Below are positions 6,430 through 14,246 of a stretch of 15,327 nt of DNA, piece after piece. Under the pieces are notes generated by a model, which saw only the letters and a list, made by a program, of their open reading frames with translations, searched no databases and was not told the DNA's origin. The DNA is from Phycisphaerae bacterium SM23_33. GTDB lineage: Bacteria > Planctomycetota > Phycisphaerae > SM23-33. A program made the position numbers and the translations under genes. The stretch lies in contig LJUF01000106.1 in NCBI GenBank assembly GCA_001303665.1, positions 2,597-17,923 of the forward strand. The letters run 5' to 3'. Position 1 is the first letter of the stretch. Each line of letters starts with the position of its first letter.

Positions 6430-6537
6430 TTCACCGCGGAGACCGCGGGGGGCGCAGAGGATTCATTTCATCCAAGAAGCTCCACCGGACTCCTGAGCAA
6501 GAAAAGTCCCTGCGCTCTCCGCGTCCTCTGCGGTGAC
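6430..6537. repeat. Palindromic miniature repeat between convergent genes
   Basis: The left arm (6430-6461, starting TTCACCGCGGAGACCGCGG) and the right arm (6508-6537, ending CTCTGCGGTGA) are imperfect reverse complements over about 30 bases, sharing TCACCGC-GAG-CGCGG-G-GCGCAG. About 45 bases of lower-GC sequence lie between. CACCGCAGAG/CGCAGAG-type units are found as dispersed inverted repeats in many bacterial genomes, so this is probably a non-autonomous repeat. It could also work as a two-way terminator here. The whole intergenic space is nearly filled by it. Confidence 0.6.
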
Positions 6538-6545
6538 AACACCCC

Positions 6546-7886
6546 TTATGGCTGGCGGACGAGGCGGATGAAGGCCTCGCCGCGCTGCTGGAAGTTCTGG
6601 AACTCATCGAAGCTGGCGCAGCCGGGGGCCAGCAGCACGACGTCGCCGGCCCGGGCCAGCCCGCAGGCGGCGCGGACGGCGGCTTCGAATCTCGCCGCGC
6701 GGACGACCTGAGGCCGGTCCGCGCCGCCGGCGGCCGCTTCCACGCCGCGGGCGATCCGCTCGCCCGTCTGCCCGGTGGTCACCACCACCTTGGCGCCGGC
6801 GGCCAGGGCCGCGCACAGCCCCTCCAGCGGCACCTGCTTGTCGTACCCGCCCACGATCACGACCATGTTCTCGGAAGGGAAGCTTTCCAGGGCGACCAGG
6901 GCCTCCGCCGGGGTGGTGCACTTGGAGTCGTTGTAGTATCGCACGCCGCCGCGCTCGGCCACGAGCTGCATGCGGTGAGGCAGCGGCTGGAACTCGCGCA
7001 GGGCCGCGGCGGCCAGCGCCCGGGGGGCGCCGAACTGCCGGGCGGCGGCCCAGGCGGCCTGGGCGTTGGCCTGGTTGTGCCGGCCGGGGATCGGCAGCTC
7101 GAAGGCCTCGTCGTCGGCGCCAAAGAACTCGACCTTTCCGGGGGCCTGGCCGGCCCAGTCCGCCACGGGATCGTCGCGGTTGAGGATCAGCACGTCGCCG
7201 CCCCGCTGGAAGCGGAAGATGTTCTTCTTGGCGTCGGCGTACTCGCGCATGCTGGCGTGGCGGTCGAGGTGGTTGGGGTGGAGGTTGGTGACGACGGCGA
7301 CGCGGGGGCTGCGGGCCAGCAGCGGCAGCCAGGCGAGCTGAAAACTGGACAGCTCCAGGACCACGACGTGCCGGGGGCGGATCTCATCCAGCCTTTCCAG
7401 CAGGCTGACGCCGATGTTGCCGCCCACGTGGCAGGCGCCGTGGCGGGCGAGGATGGCCCCGGCCATGGCCGTGACGGTGGACTTGCCGGCGCTGCCGGTA
7501 ACGCCGACCACCGGGGCGCGGCAGCGGGCCAGGAACAGGTTGATCTCGGTGGTCAGCTCGGCGCCGGCCTGTCGGGCGGCGGCGATGTGCGGGGAGTCGA
7601 AGGGCACGGCCGGGTTGATGACCAGCAGTTCGCAGCCGGTGAAGTCCTGTTCCCGGTGGCCGCCGAGGTGCAGGGCCACGTCCAGCCCGTTCAGGGCGGC
7701 GACGGACTCGGCGAGCTGCTCGGCGGGGGCCAGGTCGGAGACGGTCACCCGCGCCCCCTGCCGGGCCAGCCAGCGGGTGACGCCGACCCCGCCGCCGAAG
7801 CGGCCCAGGCCCATGACGGTGGCGCGCTTGTCGAGCAGGGGGTTGGGTGGGCTTGGGGGTCGTGATGTCCGCGTGCGTCGTGCCAC
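6546..7886 (-). CDS. murD: UDP-N-acetylmuramoylalanine--D-glutamate ligase
   Basis: MurD adds D-glutamate to UDP-MurNAc-L-Ala with ATP in cytoplasmic peptidoglycan precursor synthesis. The 446-residue product shows the three Mur-ligase domains: an N-terminal Rossmann-like part (VMGLGRFGGGVGVTRWLARQ, ending LLVINPAVP), the central ATPase (P-loop VTGSAGKSTVTAM at about 129-141, GGNIG, ELSSFQL, NLHPNHLDRH, and the probable carbamylated lysine in YADAKKNIF) and the C-terminal domain (PLPHRMQLV, YYNDSKCTTPAEAL, then LLAPGCASFDEFQNFQQRGE). The P-loop has GSAGKST in place of the common GTNGKST. The start is a GTG at 7886 with GGAAG seven bases upstream; this gives about 20 extra residues before the usual N-terminus. 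It is the last gene of a probable operon behind two M16 peptidase genes, not in a dcw cell-wall cluster. Confidence 0.94.
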   Translation of the reverse strand: MARRTRTSRPPSPPNPLLDKRATVMGLGRFGGGVGVTRWLARQGARVTVSDLAPAEQLAESVAALNGLDVALHLGGHREQDFTGCELLVINPAVPFDSPHIAAARQAGAELTTEINLFLARCRAPVVGVTGSAGKSTVTAMAGAILARHGACHVGGNIGVSLLERLDEIRPRHVVVLELSSFQLAWLPLLARSPRVAVVTNLHPNHLDRHASMREYADAKKNIFRFQRGGDVLILNRDDPVADWAGQAPGKVEFFGADDEAFELPIPGRHNQANAQAAWAAARQFGAPRALAAAALREFQPLPHRMQLVAERGGVRYYNDSKCTTPAEALVALESFPSENMVVIVGGYDKQVPLEGLCAALAAGAKVVVTTGQTGERIARGVEAAAGGADRPQVVRAARFEAAVRAACGLARAGDVVLLAPGCASFDEFQNFQQRGEAFIRLVRQP

Positions 7887-7937
7887 GAGGTCACTTCCGT
7901 TGATCGCGGCGGGCCGTCGGCGGTGCGGGCTCCGCCG

Positions 7938-9164
7938 TCAGAGCGATTCGTTCGGGCCCAGCCCCAGGACGGTGGCGGCCGTCAGGTCGTAGTTTTGGGC
8001 CAGCCGGTGCACCTGCTCGGCGGTGACGGCCATGATCCGCTGGAGCTGCTCGGCCAGCGGGCGGTAGCTGCGGCGGTACACCCAGTCGAACCCCACGGCC
8101 AGGAGCCTTCCCATGGGCAGCTCGCTGCGGAGGGTGGCGGCGGCGGCGGTCTTGTTCTTGGCGGCGGCCAGCTCGTCTTCGGTGGGGCCTTCGGCCTGGA
8201 ACCTGGCATATTCCCGGCGGGCGATCCGCAGGGCCTCGGCCGCCCGCGAGGGGTCGGCGCAGATGAAGGTGCAGAAGGCCCCGCTGCCGTCGAAGGGCTC
8301 GAAGTGGCAGGCGGCCTCGTCGGCGATGGCCGGCTCGACGAGGGCGTAAAACAGCCGGCTGCCGGTGGCGTCGCCCAGGATGGCCGCCAGCAGATGGCCG
8401 GCGTAGCGCTGCTCGTCGCATGCGCTGGGGGCGCGGGACATCATGCCCAGGTGCTGGCGGGTCAGCTTGGCGTCGGCCACGCTGGCGGTGGTGGCGGCGG
8501 GCCGGGCCTCGGCGGTGTCGCGCGCGGCCTGGAAGTCCTGCCAGTGCGAGCAGCTCTGGCGGGCCGTTTCGGCGAAGGCGTCCCAGTTCAGGTTGCCCAC
8601 GCCGGTCAGGGTGACGTTGCTGGGGCTGTAGCGGTGCTGGAAGTAGGCCAGCATGTCGTCGCGGGTCAGGGCCGAGATGGACTCGGTCGTGCCCAGCACG
8701 TTCCTGCCCAGCGGGTGCTCGCCGAAGTGCTGGGCCATCAGCTTCTCCTGCAGCCGGTGCTGCGGAACGTCCTCTTTCAGGGCAATCTCCTCGAGGATCA
8801 CCTGCTTTTCGGTGTGGAAGTCGTCGGCCCGCAGGGCGGGGCGCATCATGTCGGCCAGCAGGTCCAGGGCGCGGCCCTGGAACTCCGGCAGCACGGCGGC
8901 GTAGTAGACGGTGTTCTCCTCGGAGGTGAAGGCGTTGTACATGGCGCCCATGTCGTCGAAGTCGCGGCTGATGTCGAAGGGGCTGCGGCGGTCGGTCCCC
9001 TTGAACATCATGTGCTCGAGGAAGTGGCTGACGCCGGCCAGCGCAGCGGTTTCGTCCCGGCTGCCGGTGCGGACGAAGAACCCCAGGGCCATGGAGGCGG
9101 CCGCCGGGTTGACCTCGGCGAGGATCTTCAGGCCGTTGGAAAGTCGGGCTTCCTTGAACTCCAT
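7938..9164 (-). CDS. M16 (pitrilysin-family) zinc peptidase
   Basis: A 408-residue single-copy M16B peptidase (PqqL/MPP-like). The inverted zinc motif HFLEH at residues 47-51 (in GVSHFLEHMMFKGT) supplies two histidine ligands and the catalytic Glu50; the third ligand is in EKQVILEEI (Glu125 or Glu126). Other family marks are GAMYNAFTSEENTVYY, HPLGRNVLGT, YSPSNVTLTGVGN and the C-terminal half with GDATGSRLFYALVE. No signal peptide is seen, so it is probably cytoplasmic. M16B enzymes act as dimers, often with an inactive partner subunit. The ATG at 9164 is preceded by GGAGG with five-base spacing. The upstream gene on the same strand is a damaged M16 homologue whose stop lies 22 bases before this start, and murD follows 51 bases after; one operon is inferred. 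Confidence 0.92.
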   Translation of the reverse strand: MEFKEARLSNGLKILAEVNPAAASMALGFFVRTGSRDETAALAGVSHFLEHMMFKGTDRRSPFDISRDFDDMGAMYNAFTSEENTVYYAAVLPEFQGRALDLLADMMRPALRADDFHTEKQVILEEIALKEDVPQHRLQEKLMAQHFGEHPLGRNVLGTTESISALTRDDMLAYFQHRYSPSNVTLTGVGNLNWDAFAETARQSCSHWQDFQAARDTAEARPAATTASVADAKLTRQHLGMMSRAPSACDEQRYAGHLLAAILGDATGSRLFYALVEPAIADEAACHFEPFDGSGAFCTFICADPSRAAEALRIARREYARFQAEGPTEDELAAAKNKTAAAATLRSELPMGRLLAVGFDWVYRRSYRPLAEQLQRIMAVTAEQVHRLAQNYDLTAATVLGLGPNESL

Positions 9165-9186
9165 GTGCGCCTCCGCAAGGGGCGTT

Positions 9187-10316
9187 CTAGTTCAGGCTTG
9201 AGCTGTCCAGCTCCTCCGGGCCGATGGTCAGCAGGGTGAACCCCTCGGGCGGGAAGCCCCGGACGTAGTCCATGACGTCGCCGGCTGAGACGGCGTCCAC
9301 GGCGGTGGAGATTTCGGCCAGGCTCCGCAGCCGCCGGAGGTGGTGCCAGTCGCTGGCTAGGGCCTCGGCCCGGGCCGAGGTGGATTCGCCCTGCATCACC
9401 AGGGCGCTCTTGAGCTGGGTCTTGGCCCGGTCCAGCTCCTGCTGGCTGACGCCCTCGCCCAGGCGGCGGAGCTCGGCGAGGGTGACCTCCAGGGTCTGCT
9501 GGGCCCGCTGGGGGGTGGTACCGGCGTAGACGAACATGCCGGCGTGGTCCTTGAGGCTGTGGTACATGGCGGCCACCGCGTACGCCAGCCCGTGCTTCTC
9601 GCGGACCTCCGTGAACAGCCGCGAGCTCATGCCGCCGCTGAGCACCATCTGGGCGGCCCGGCAGGGGTAGTATTGCCGGTGGCTGATGGTGGCGGCCGGG
9701 TAGGCCAGCGTGATCTGCACCTGGGCGGTCGGCTTGGTGAGGTGGGTGATGCCGCGGGCCGGCGGGGCGGTGGCCACCGGCGACGCCTCCGGGCCCCGAG
9801 GGCCTGGGCGGTCATGGCGGCGAGGCTTTCTTTCGTGCCCAGCGGGTTCCGGCCGAGCGGCGCCGGGTAGAACTTTTCCTGGATCATCAGGTGGCACTTA
9901 TGCATGGGTTCGTCCTCCAGCCCGTCCAGGGCCTGGCAGATGAGGTCCCGGCAGGGGGGGAAGGTCTCGTCGGTGAGGTGGGGGCGGCGGAGGATGTCGC
10001 TGTAGATGGTCAGGGCCTCGCCCAGCCTCAGGCCCAGTTGGGCGGCCGACAGTATCAGGTGCTCGCTGCGGGCCTCCTCCTGGTGGTGGCAGCCCAGGCC
10101 GTCCAGGGCCTCGTGGAGCTGGCGGGTGTCGCGCCGGCCGGCCCCCCGGAGCAGCCAGTCGGCGGCGACGCTGCCGGCCCCGGCCAGCTCGTCCGGGTCG
10201 CGGCAGGCCCCTGCCGGCAGGGCCAGGGTCATGGCCGCCGAGGCGACCTGCGGCATGCGCTGGGCCAGCAGCGTCAGGCCGTTGTCGAACTCCTGAACGA
10301 AGAGCTCCTCTGTCAC
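9187..10316 (-). pseudogene. M16 peptidase homologue, catalytically dead, frameshifted with internal deletion
   Basis: Two frames together make an M16-type protein. The first (10316 to about 9800) reads TEELFVQEFDNGLTLLAQRM to YPAPLGRNPLGTKESLAAMT. The second (about 9800 to 9187) reads ITHLTKPTAQVQITLAYPA, GGMSSRLFTEVREKHGLAYA and on to the end. Against the neighbouring intact gene, roughly 40 residues around the YxPxNVxLxxxGN segment are missing at the junction and the frame changes there, so a simple sequencing slip is not enough to explain it. Separately, the zinc motif is gone: HFLEH corresponds to SVAAD (Ser49, Ala52, Asp53) and the downstream Glu region reads CQALDGLED. It was thus probably a non-catalytic partner of the downstream peptidase before it broke. 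The likely start is the GTG at 10316; no closer ATG exists. An assembly error remains possible. Confidence 0.7.
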
Positions 10317-10366
10317 GGCAAAAAACCTTTCCCAGGAGGTCCGAATGGGCACAAAATCGACAGGAC

Positions 10367-10394
10367 ATTCTAGTAAGATCGTCTGGCCGGACAA
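10367..10394 (-). promoter_or_regulatory. Promoter candidate for the M16-M16-murD operon
   Basis: On the minus strand TTGTCC (10394-10389), 16 bases and TAGAAT (10372-10367) form a sigma70-like promoter about 50 bases before the GTG at 10316. It lies in the 143-base gap shared with the divergent URO-D-family gene. Confidence 0.5.
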
Positions 10395-10459
10395 AGACAA
10401 AGCCTTGGCCGGCGGGCGGAGCACCGGGTGGGCCTTGTCCGGCCTTCGGGGAGTTTGGG

Positions 10460-11599
10460 ATGAACAGCAAGGAGCGAGTCAGGGCGGCCATCGCCCGCCA
10501 GCCGGTGGATCAGGTCCCCCTGGGATTCTACGCCGTCGATTATGACACCATCGAGGCCGTCCTGGGCCGCAAGACGTACGTGCGAAATAAGATCGACACC
10601 CAGATCGCCCTCTGGCAGGGTCGCCGCAGCGAGGTCGCCGAGAGCCTCAAGAACGACACGGTCGGGTTCTACCGCAAGATTGACTGCGCCGACGTCATCC
10701 TGCCCAAGGAGGCCCACGTCCTGCCGCCGGCCGACTACGAGCCCATCGGGGCAAGGCAGATCGACGGCGACAAGTGGCAGACCGGCGACGGGGCCGTGTA
10801 TCAGGCCGTCCGCGAGGTCAACGAGATCCGCTGCATCCACGACCCCAACGCCGGCCGAACCGAGTTCACCGTGGAAGAATTCGCCGACCCGCTGCCGGCC
10901 ACGCCGCCGGATGCGTCCTGCTTCGAGGCGGTGGACTACCTGCTGGCCCGTCTGGGCGGGGAGCGGTACGTACCCAGCATCGTCCCCACGACCGGCCTGG
11001 TGCTGCTGGGCGGCATGCAGAACGGGCTGATGCTGTACGCCCTCCAGCCGGAGGTCGTCCACGCCGCCGCCCGCCAGCAGATGGACCACCAGGACAAGCT
11101 CGACGAATGGTACGTCCGGCCGGGCTCGGCGGGGGTGATGTTCGACCACGACATGGGCGGGACCAACGGGCCGCTCATCTCGCCGGAGATGTTCCGCGAG
11201 ATGGTGCTGCCGTACTTCCGCCGGCGGGCCCGCCGCGTCAAGGGTTTCCGCGACCAGCTCATCCTGCACAACTGCGGCAACAACATCCCGCTGATGGAGA
11301 TGCTGATCGAGGCCGGCGTGGACTGCTACCAGTCGCTGCAGACCAACGCCGGCATGGAGGTGGGCCGGCTGAAGGAGATGTTCGGCGAGCGGCTGTGCGT
11401 CTGGGGCGGGGTGGCGGTGGAGGCGCTGCTGGGCGGCACGCCCGACGACGTCCGCCGCCAGGTCCGCACGGCCATGCAGCGCGGCGCCCCCGGCGGGGGA
11501 TTCATCCTCGGCCCCAGCCACTCCATCGCCATGAACACCCGCTACGAGAACTTCATGGCCATGCTGGACGAGTTCGTGAGACTCCGCGACAAGTTCTGA
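10460..11599 (+). CDS. Uroporphyrinogen decarboxylase-family protein (MtaA/CmuA-like)
   Basis: A 379-residue member of the URO-D superfamily, which includes haem-pathway decarboxylases and cobalamin or coenzyme M methyltransferases (MtaA, CmuA). It starts MNSKERVRAAIARQPVDQVP, the usual opening helix of the methyltransferase-like branch. Later motifs are MFDHDMGGTNGPLISPEMF (about 227-245), the probable metal site ILHNCGNN (His270, Cys272), YQSLQTNAGMEVGRLKEMFG, LCVWGGV and GGGFILGPSHSI (346-355). In MtaA-type enzymes a second cysteine follows the FIL-P turn; here that place reads Ser353-His354, so metal binding may differ. The true haem HemE N-terminal motif is not apparent, so I do not call it hemE. 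The ATG is supported by GGGGAG about nine bases upstream. It stands alone, divergent from the M16 operon; no corrinoid protein gene is near. Substrate unknown. Confidence 0.85.
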   Translation: MNSKERVRAAIARQPVDQVPLGFYAVDYDTIEAVLGRKTYVRNKIDTQIALWQGRRSEVAESLKNDTVGFYRKIDCADVILPKEAHVLPPADYEPIGARQIDGDKWQTGDGAVYQAVREVNEIRCIHDPNAGRTEFTVEEFADPLPATPPDASCFEAVDYLLARLGGERYVPSIVPTTGLVLLGGMQNGLMLYALQPEVVHAAARQQMDHQDKLDEWYVRPGSAGVMFDHDMGGTNGPLISPEMFREMVLPYFRRRARRVKGFRDQLILHNCGNNIPLMEMLIEAGVDCYQSLQTNAGMEVGRLKEMFGERLCVWGGVAVEALLGGTPDDVRRQVRTAMQRGAPGGGFILGPSHSIAMNTRYENFMAMLDEFVRLRDKF

Positions 11600-11618
11600 T
11601 CCGCCCGGGGCTTCGGGG

Positions 11619-11672
11619 CTGCGGCGCCGCGGCCCGGTGCCGGGGCCGGCGAAAAAGCTGCCGCGGCCGCAG
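11619..11672 (+). terminator. Large GC-rich hairpin after the URO-D-family gene
   Basis: CTGCGGCGCCGCGGC (11619-11633) pairs, with a small bulge, with GCCGCGGCCGCAG (11660-11672); the loop holds CCGG repeats and an AAAAA run. It begins 20 bases after the stop codon. No T-run follows, so its role as terminator is inferred from position and strength. Confidence 0.4.
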
Positions 11673-11682
11673 CGCCGTCCGG

Positions 11683-11710
11683 TTTACAGAAACGCGGTTT
11701 GTGGTAGAAT
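11683..11710 (+). promoter_or_regulatory. Promoter for the beta-helix exported protein
   Basis: TTTACA (11683-11688), 16 bases and TAGAAT (11705-11710) form a good sigma70-type promoter. The start codon is 93 bases further on, giving a leader of about 85 bases, in contrast to the leaderless genes on the left of the window. Confidence 0.55.
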
Positions 11711-11802
11711 ATGCCTGGTGCACCGGACTTGAGGCAGCCGCACAGTCACACGTTGGAGGATCTAGGCGGCGCAGGCCGTTCGCCCGCATCGAGGAGTCCA
11801 TC

Positions 11803-13332
11803 ATGTCCAGAACGTATCTCTTGAGTGTCGTGACGTTTGCCATCCTCACCTGGCCGGCGGCGGCGCCGGCCACCGTGTATAACCTGACCCCCAGCGACAG
11901 TTGGTACAGCATTATCAGCGGCTCGGGGCTGTCCCCCGGCGACGAGGTCATCCTGCACGAGGGCACCTACAGCAGCTCCTCCTGGCTGCCCATGGGCCAC
12001 CAGGGCACGGCCGAGCTGCCCATCGTCATCCGGGCGGCCGAGGGCGAGCAGGTCGTCATCACCAAGTCGCGGACCACGGTGAATAACATGGACATCCAGG
12101 GAGCCCAGTATCTGACTCTCCGCGGGTTGGAGATCACCGGGGGCAGCGCCGGCATTCGGATCATGAAGAACGACGTCGGCGATTATGCCAAGTTCATCAC
12201 CATCGAGGATTGCCACGTCCATCACACCGACTCGAACGCCATCACCTGCAACCACACCGGCCAGACGTACGAGGGCATGGTTTTCCGGCACAACGAGATC
12301 GACCACACCGGCGGCAACGGGGAGGGCTTCTACCTGGGCTCCAACAACAACGGCTCCCAGTTCTTCAATGGCCTGATCGAGGGCAACTACATCCATGACC
12401 TGATCTGGAACAATTCGTCCTTCCAGGGCGACGGCATCGAGATCAAGGACGGCAGCTACAACAACATCATCCGCGACAACGTCATCTGCAACGTGAACTA
12501 TCCCGGCATCATCGTGTACGGCACCTGCGGCCAGGGCGACCGCAACATCATCGAGCGCAACGTCATCTGGAACAGCGGCGACCACGGCATCCAGGCCGCC
12601 GCCGACGCCATCGTCCGCAACAACATCATCTGGGGCTCGGCCGCCGACGGCATCCACAGCCACCATCACCAGAGCGCCATCCCCGGCAACCTGGACATCT
12701 ACGACAACACCGTTTTCGCCGATCCGGGCAAGGACACCATCTACATCTACCTGGACGAGCCGGCCAGCGGGCCCATCGTGGTGGCCAACAACGCCTTGTA
12801 CAACGCCGGCTCCGGCGGCGTCACTGTGCCCGGCGGCACCATCCTGACCGGCAACGTGGTCAGCGCCAACCCCGGCGCCGACTTCACCGACTGGGCCAAC
12901 CACGACTACTTCCCGCTGCCGGGCTCGGCCGTCATCGGGGCCGGCAACGCCGCCTACGTGGCCGAGGACGACTTCAACGGCACGCTCCGCCTGGGCGCCC
13001 TGGACGTGGGGGCGTACCTGTTCGACGCCAACGGCAATCCCGGCTGGCCGGTGCAGGTGGGCTTCAAGATCATCCCCATCCCCCCCGGCGACGCCAACAA
13101 GGACGGCGAGGTGGATGGGCTCGACTATAACGTCTGGTCTCTGCATTACCTGATGCCCGGCGGCTACGCGGACGGCAACTTCAACGGCGATGCCGTCGTG
13201 GATGGCCTGGACTACAACGTCTGGTCGATGAACTACACCGGCGGCGAGGGCTCGCCGGTCCCCGGGCCGGCCGGGCTTTCGGTGCTGGCCCTGGGCTGCC
13301 TGGCGCTGATCCACCGCAGGCGCCCGGCCTAG
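11803..13332 (+). CDS. Secreted right-handed beta-helix protein with dockerin repeats and PEP-CTERM-like anchor
   Basis: A 509-residue exported protein. Residues 1-23 are a signal peptide (MSRTYLLSVVTFAILTWPAA, cleavage probably after APA). About 45-420 are parallel beta-helix (PbH1-type) coils rich in asparagine: FITIEDCHVHHTDSNAITC, HNEIDHTGGNGEGFYLGSNN, NIIRDNVICNVNYPGIIVYG, IIERNVIWNSGDHGIQ and others, as in pectate-lyase-like and alginate-lyase-like polysaccharide enzymes. About 429-480 are two dockerin-like calcium loops, GDANKDGEVDGLDYNVWS and NGDAVVDGLDYNVWSMNY. The end (from 486) is GPAGLSVLALGCLALIHRRR plus PA, a PEP-CTERM-like sorting tail. A carbohydrate-binding or lyase role outside the cell is inferred; I see no certain catalytic set. 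The ATG has GAGGAG six bases upstream. The dockerin and tail modules match the truncated gene at 3764-4426. Confidence 0.88.
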   Translation: MSRTYLLSVVTFAILTWPAAAPATVYNLTPSDSWYSIISGSGLSPGDEVILHEGTYSSSSWLPMGHQGTAELPIVIRAAEGEQVVITKSRTTVNNMDIQGAQYLTLRGLEITGGSAGIRIMKNDVGDYAKFITIEDCHVHHTDSNAITCNHTGQTYEGMVFRHNEIDHTGGNGEGFYLGSNNNGSQFFNGLIEGNYIHDLIWNNSSFQGDGIEIKDGSYNNIIRDNVICNVNYPGIIVYGTCGQGDRNIIERNVIWNSGDHGIQAAADAIVRNNIIWGSAADGIHSHHHQSAIPGNLDIYDNTVFADPGKDTIYIYLDEPASGPIVVANNALYNAGSGGVTVPGGTILTGNVVSANPGADFTDWANHDYFPLPGSAVIGAGNAAYVAEDDFNGTLRLGALDVGAYLFDANGNPGWPVQVGFKIIPIPPGDANKDGEVDGLDYNVWSLHYLMPGGYADGNFNGDAVVDGLDYNVWSMNYTGGEGSPVPGPAGLSVLALGCLALIHRRRPA

Positions 13333-13358
13333 CCGCATCCAACCCATCAAGGCAGTGA

Positions 13359-13401
13359 CGGGCGGGCCGCTGCCCGACTTGTCGGGCTTCCGGCCCGCCC
13401 G
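13359..13401 (+). terminator. Nested hairpin terminator
   Basis: Outer arms CGGGCGGGCC (13359-13368) and GGCCCGCCCG (13392-13401) pair perfectly and enclose GCCCGAC-TT-GTCGGGC (13372-13387), also perfect. CTCTTTG follows. It starts 27 bases after the beta-helix gene stop and is the strongest terminator candidate in the window. Confidence 0.65.
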
Positions 13402-13566
13402 CTCTTTGCGCCCCGGCCCGGCGGCTCGCTGTCCCTCGGCGGGGAGAATCTATTCAAGTGGCGGCCCAGGCCGCCGATAGCAGGTGGAGGATTCGTACAG
13501 GCCCGGCGCCCCGCATACGGGCCCGCCCGGGCGAGCGGCCGTCCGAAGTGGAAAGGGAGAGATATC

Positions 13567-13749
13567 ATGCTCGCGACCACGGAACTATTCGCGATTGTAA
13601 CGCTCCTGGTGGTAGGTCTGCTGGGGGTGATGGCCCTGCTGGTGGTGTACGTGGCCCGGATCGTGAAGCACGTGAAGGAGCTGGCCGAGCCGCTGCAGGC
13701 GCTGGCCCGCCAGGGTCAGCAGTCGGCGGCAGGGCCGCAAAAGGCCTAA
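13567..13749 (+). CDS. Small single-pass membrane protein
   Basis: A 60-residue product with a hydrophobic helix at about residues 8-30 (FAIVTLLVVGLLGVMALLVV), then an amphipathic basic segment (ARIVKHVKELAEPLQALARQ) and a short polar end. There is a strong ribosome binding site (AAGGGAGAG) about six bases before the ATG, and the hydrophobic/charged pattern is not that of a chance frame. I recognise no family; size and topology resemble small regulatory or stress membrane peptides, but this is not evidence of function. It is flanked by the terminator of the beta-helix gene on the left and by gene-free, repeat-bearing DNA on the right, so it seems to be its own unit. Confidence 0.7.
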   Translation: MLATTELFAIVTLLVVGLLGVMALLVVYVARIVKHVKELAEPLQALARQGQQSAAGPQKA

Positions 13750-14246
13750 CTGGCGGCCTCGGGGAGAGCATCCCCGGGGGAAAGGTCACAGCGACAGGCG
13801 GCGGCCCGGGAGCGTGCGCCTCCGACAGGCCGCCGCGCGACTTTCTGGCCGTCGCCACCAACTCCTGCTGGAGCGGCAGCGGCGGACGCCGAACCTCCAG
13901 ACCCGCCGCCAGGAACAGCACGCCGGTTCACCTTCGCTCGTCTTGCCCGTTCTTTCGATTCGCTATTCGACATTCGGCGTTCGACATTCAGCATCCATCT
14001 CTTTCCTGATGGCGGCGGTCTTGTGTTTCGCGCCGACGTCGGTGCTGCGGCCGAGGGGGCGCTGAAGCCGCCCGGGCCGTGAGAGCCTCCACCCGCTGAG
14101 GGCCACGGCAAAGGGCTGCCCAGCCACTCCGCTGTCGAAGGCTTCCGGCCTGTAACCGTCCCAAATTCTGTGGTTGAGGTGGCAAAAACAAGGCCTCTTT
14201 GCCGATTCGATTGGTAACAAGCGCCATCGACGGCAAGGAGGCCAAA
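13750..14246. other. Gene-free stretch between the small membrane gene and the transposase
   Basis: I find no convincing coding region here. Short frames exist on both strands but none combines a ribosome binding site with protein-like sequence. The stretch holds the ATTCG-rich repeat at 13949-13993 and, toward the right, the leader and presumably the left end of the insertion element. I cannot place that end from this window. Confidence 0.5.
13949..13993. repeat. ATTCG/ATTCGACATTC short-unit repeat
   Basis: Within about 45 bases the unit ATTCG or a near copy occurs at least five times (GATTCG, TATTCG, CATTCG, GTTCG, CATTC), spaced about 7-9 bases. On the other strand it reads as GAATGTCGAA copies. 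Arrays of this ATTCGACATTCGG type are known to me as dispersed intergenic repeats in planctomycete and related genomes, and they produce spurious frames such as LNVERRMSNSES on the minus strand. Confidence 0.5.

Noticed and set aside
7923..9239. A 438-codon plus-strand open frame opposite the intact M16 gene
   Set aside because: It is antisense to a gene with unmistakable M16 motifs and shows only Gly/Val/Gln-rich shadow sequence.
11746..13350. A 534-codon minus-strand open frame opposite the beta-helix gene
   Set aside because: Its Val/Ala/Gly/Asp-rich sequence is the mirror of the Asn- and Ile-rich beta-helix codons; the plus-strand gene has a signal peptide, domains and a ribosome binding site.
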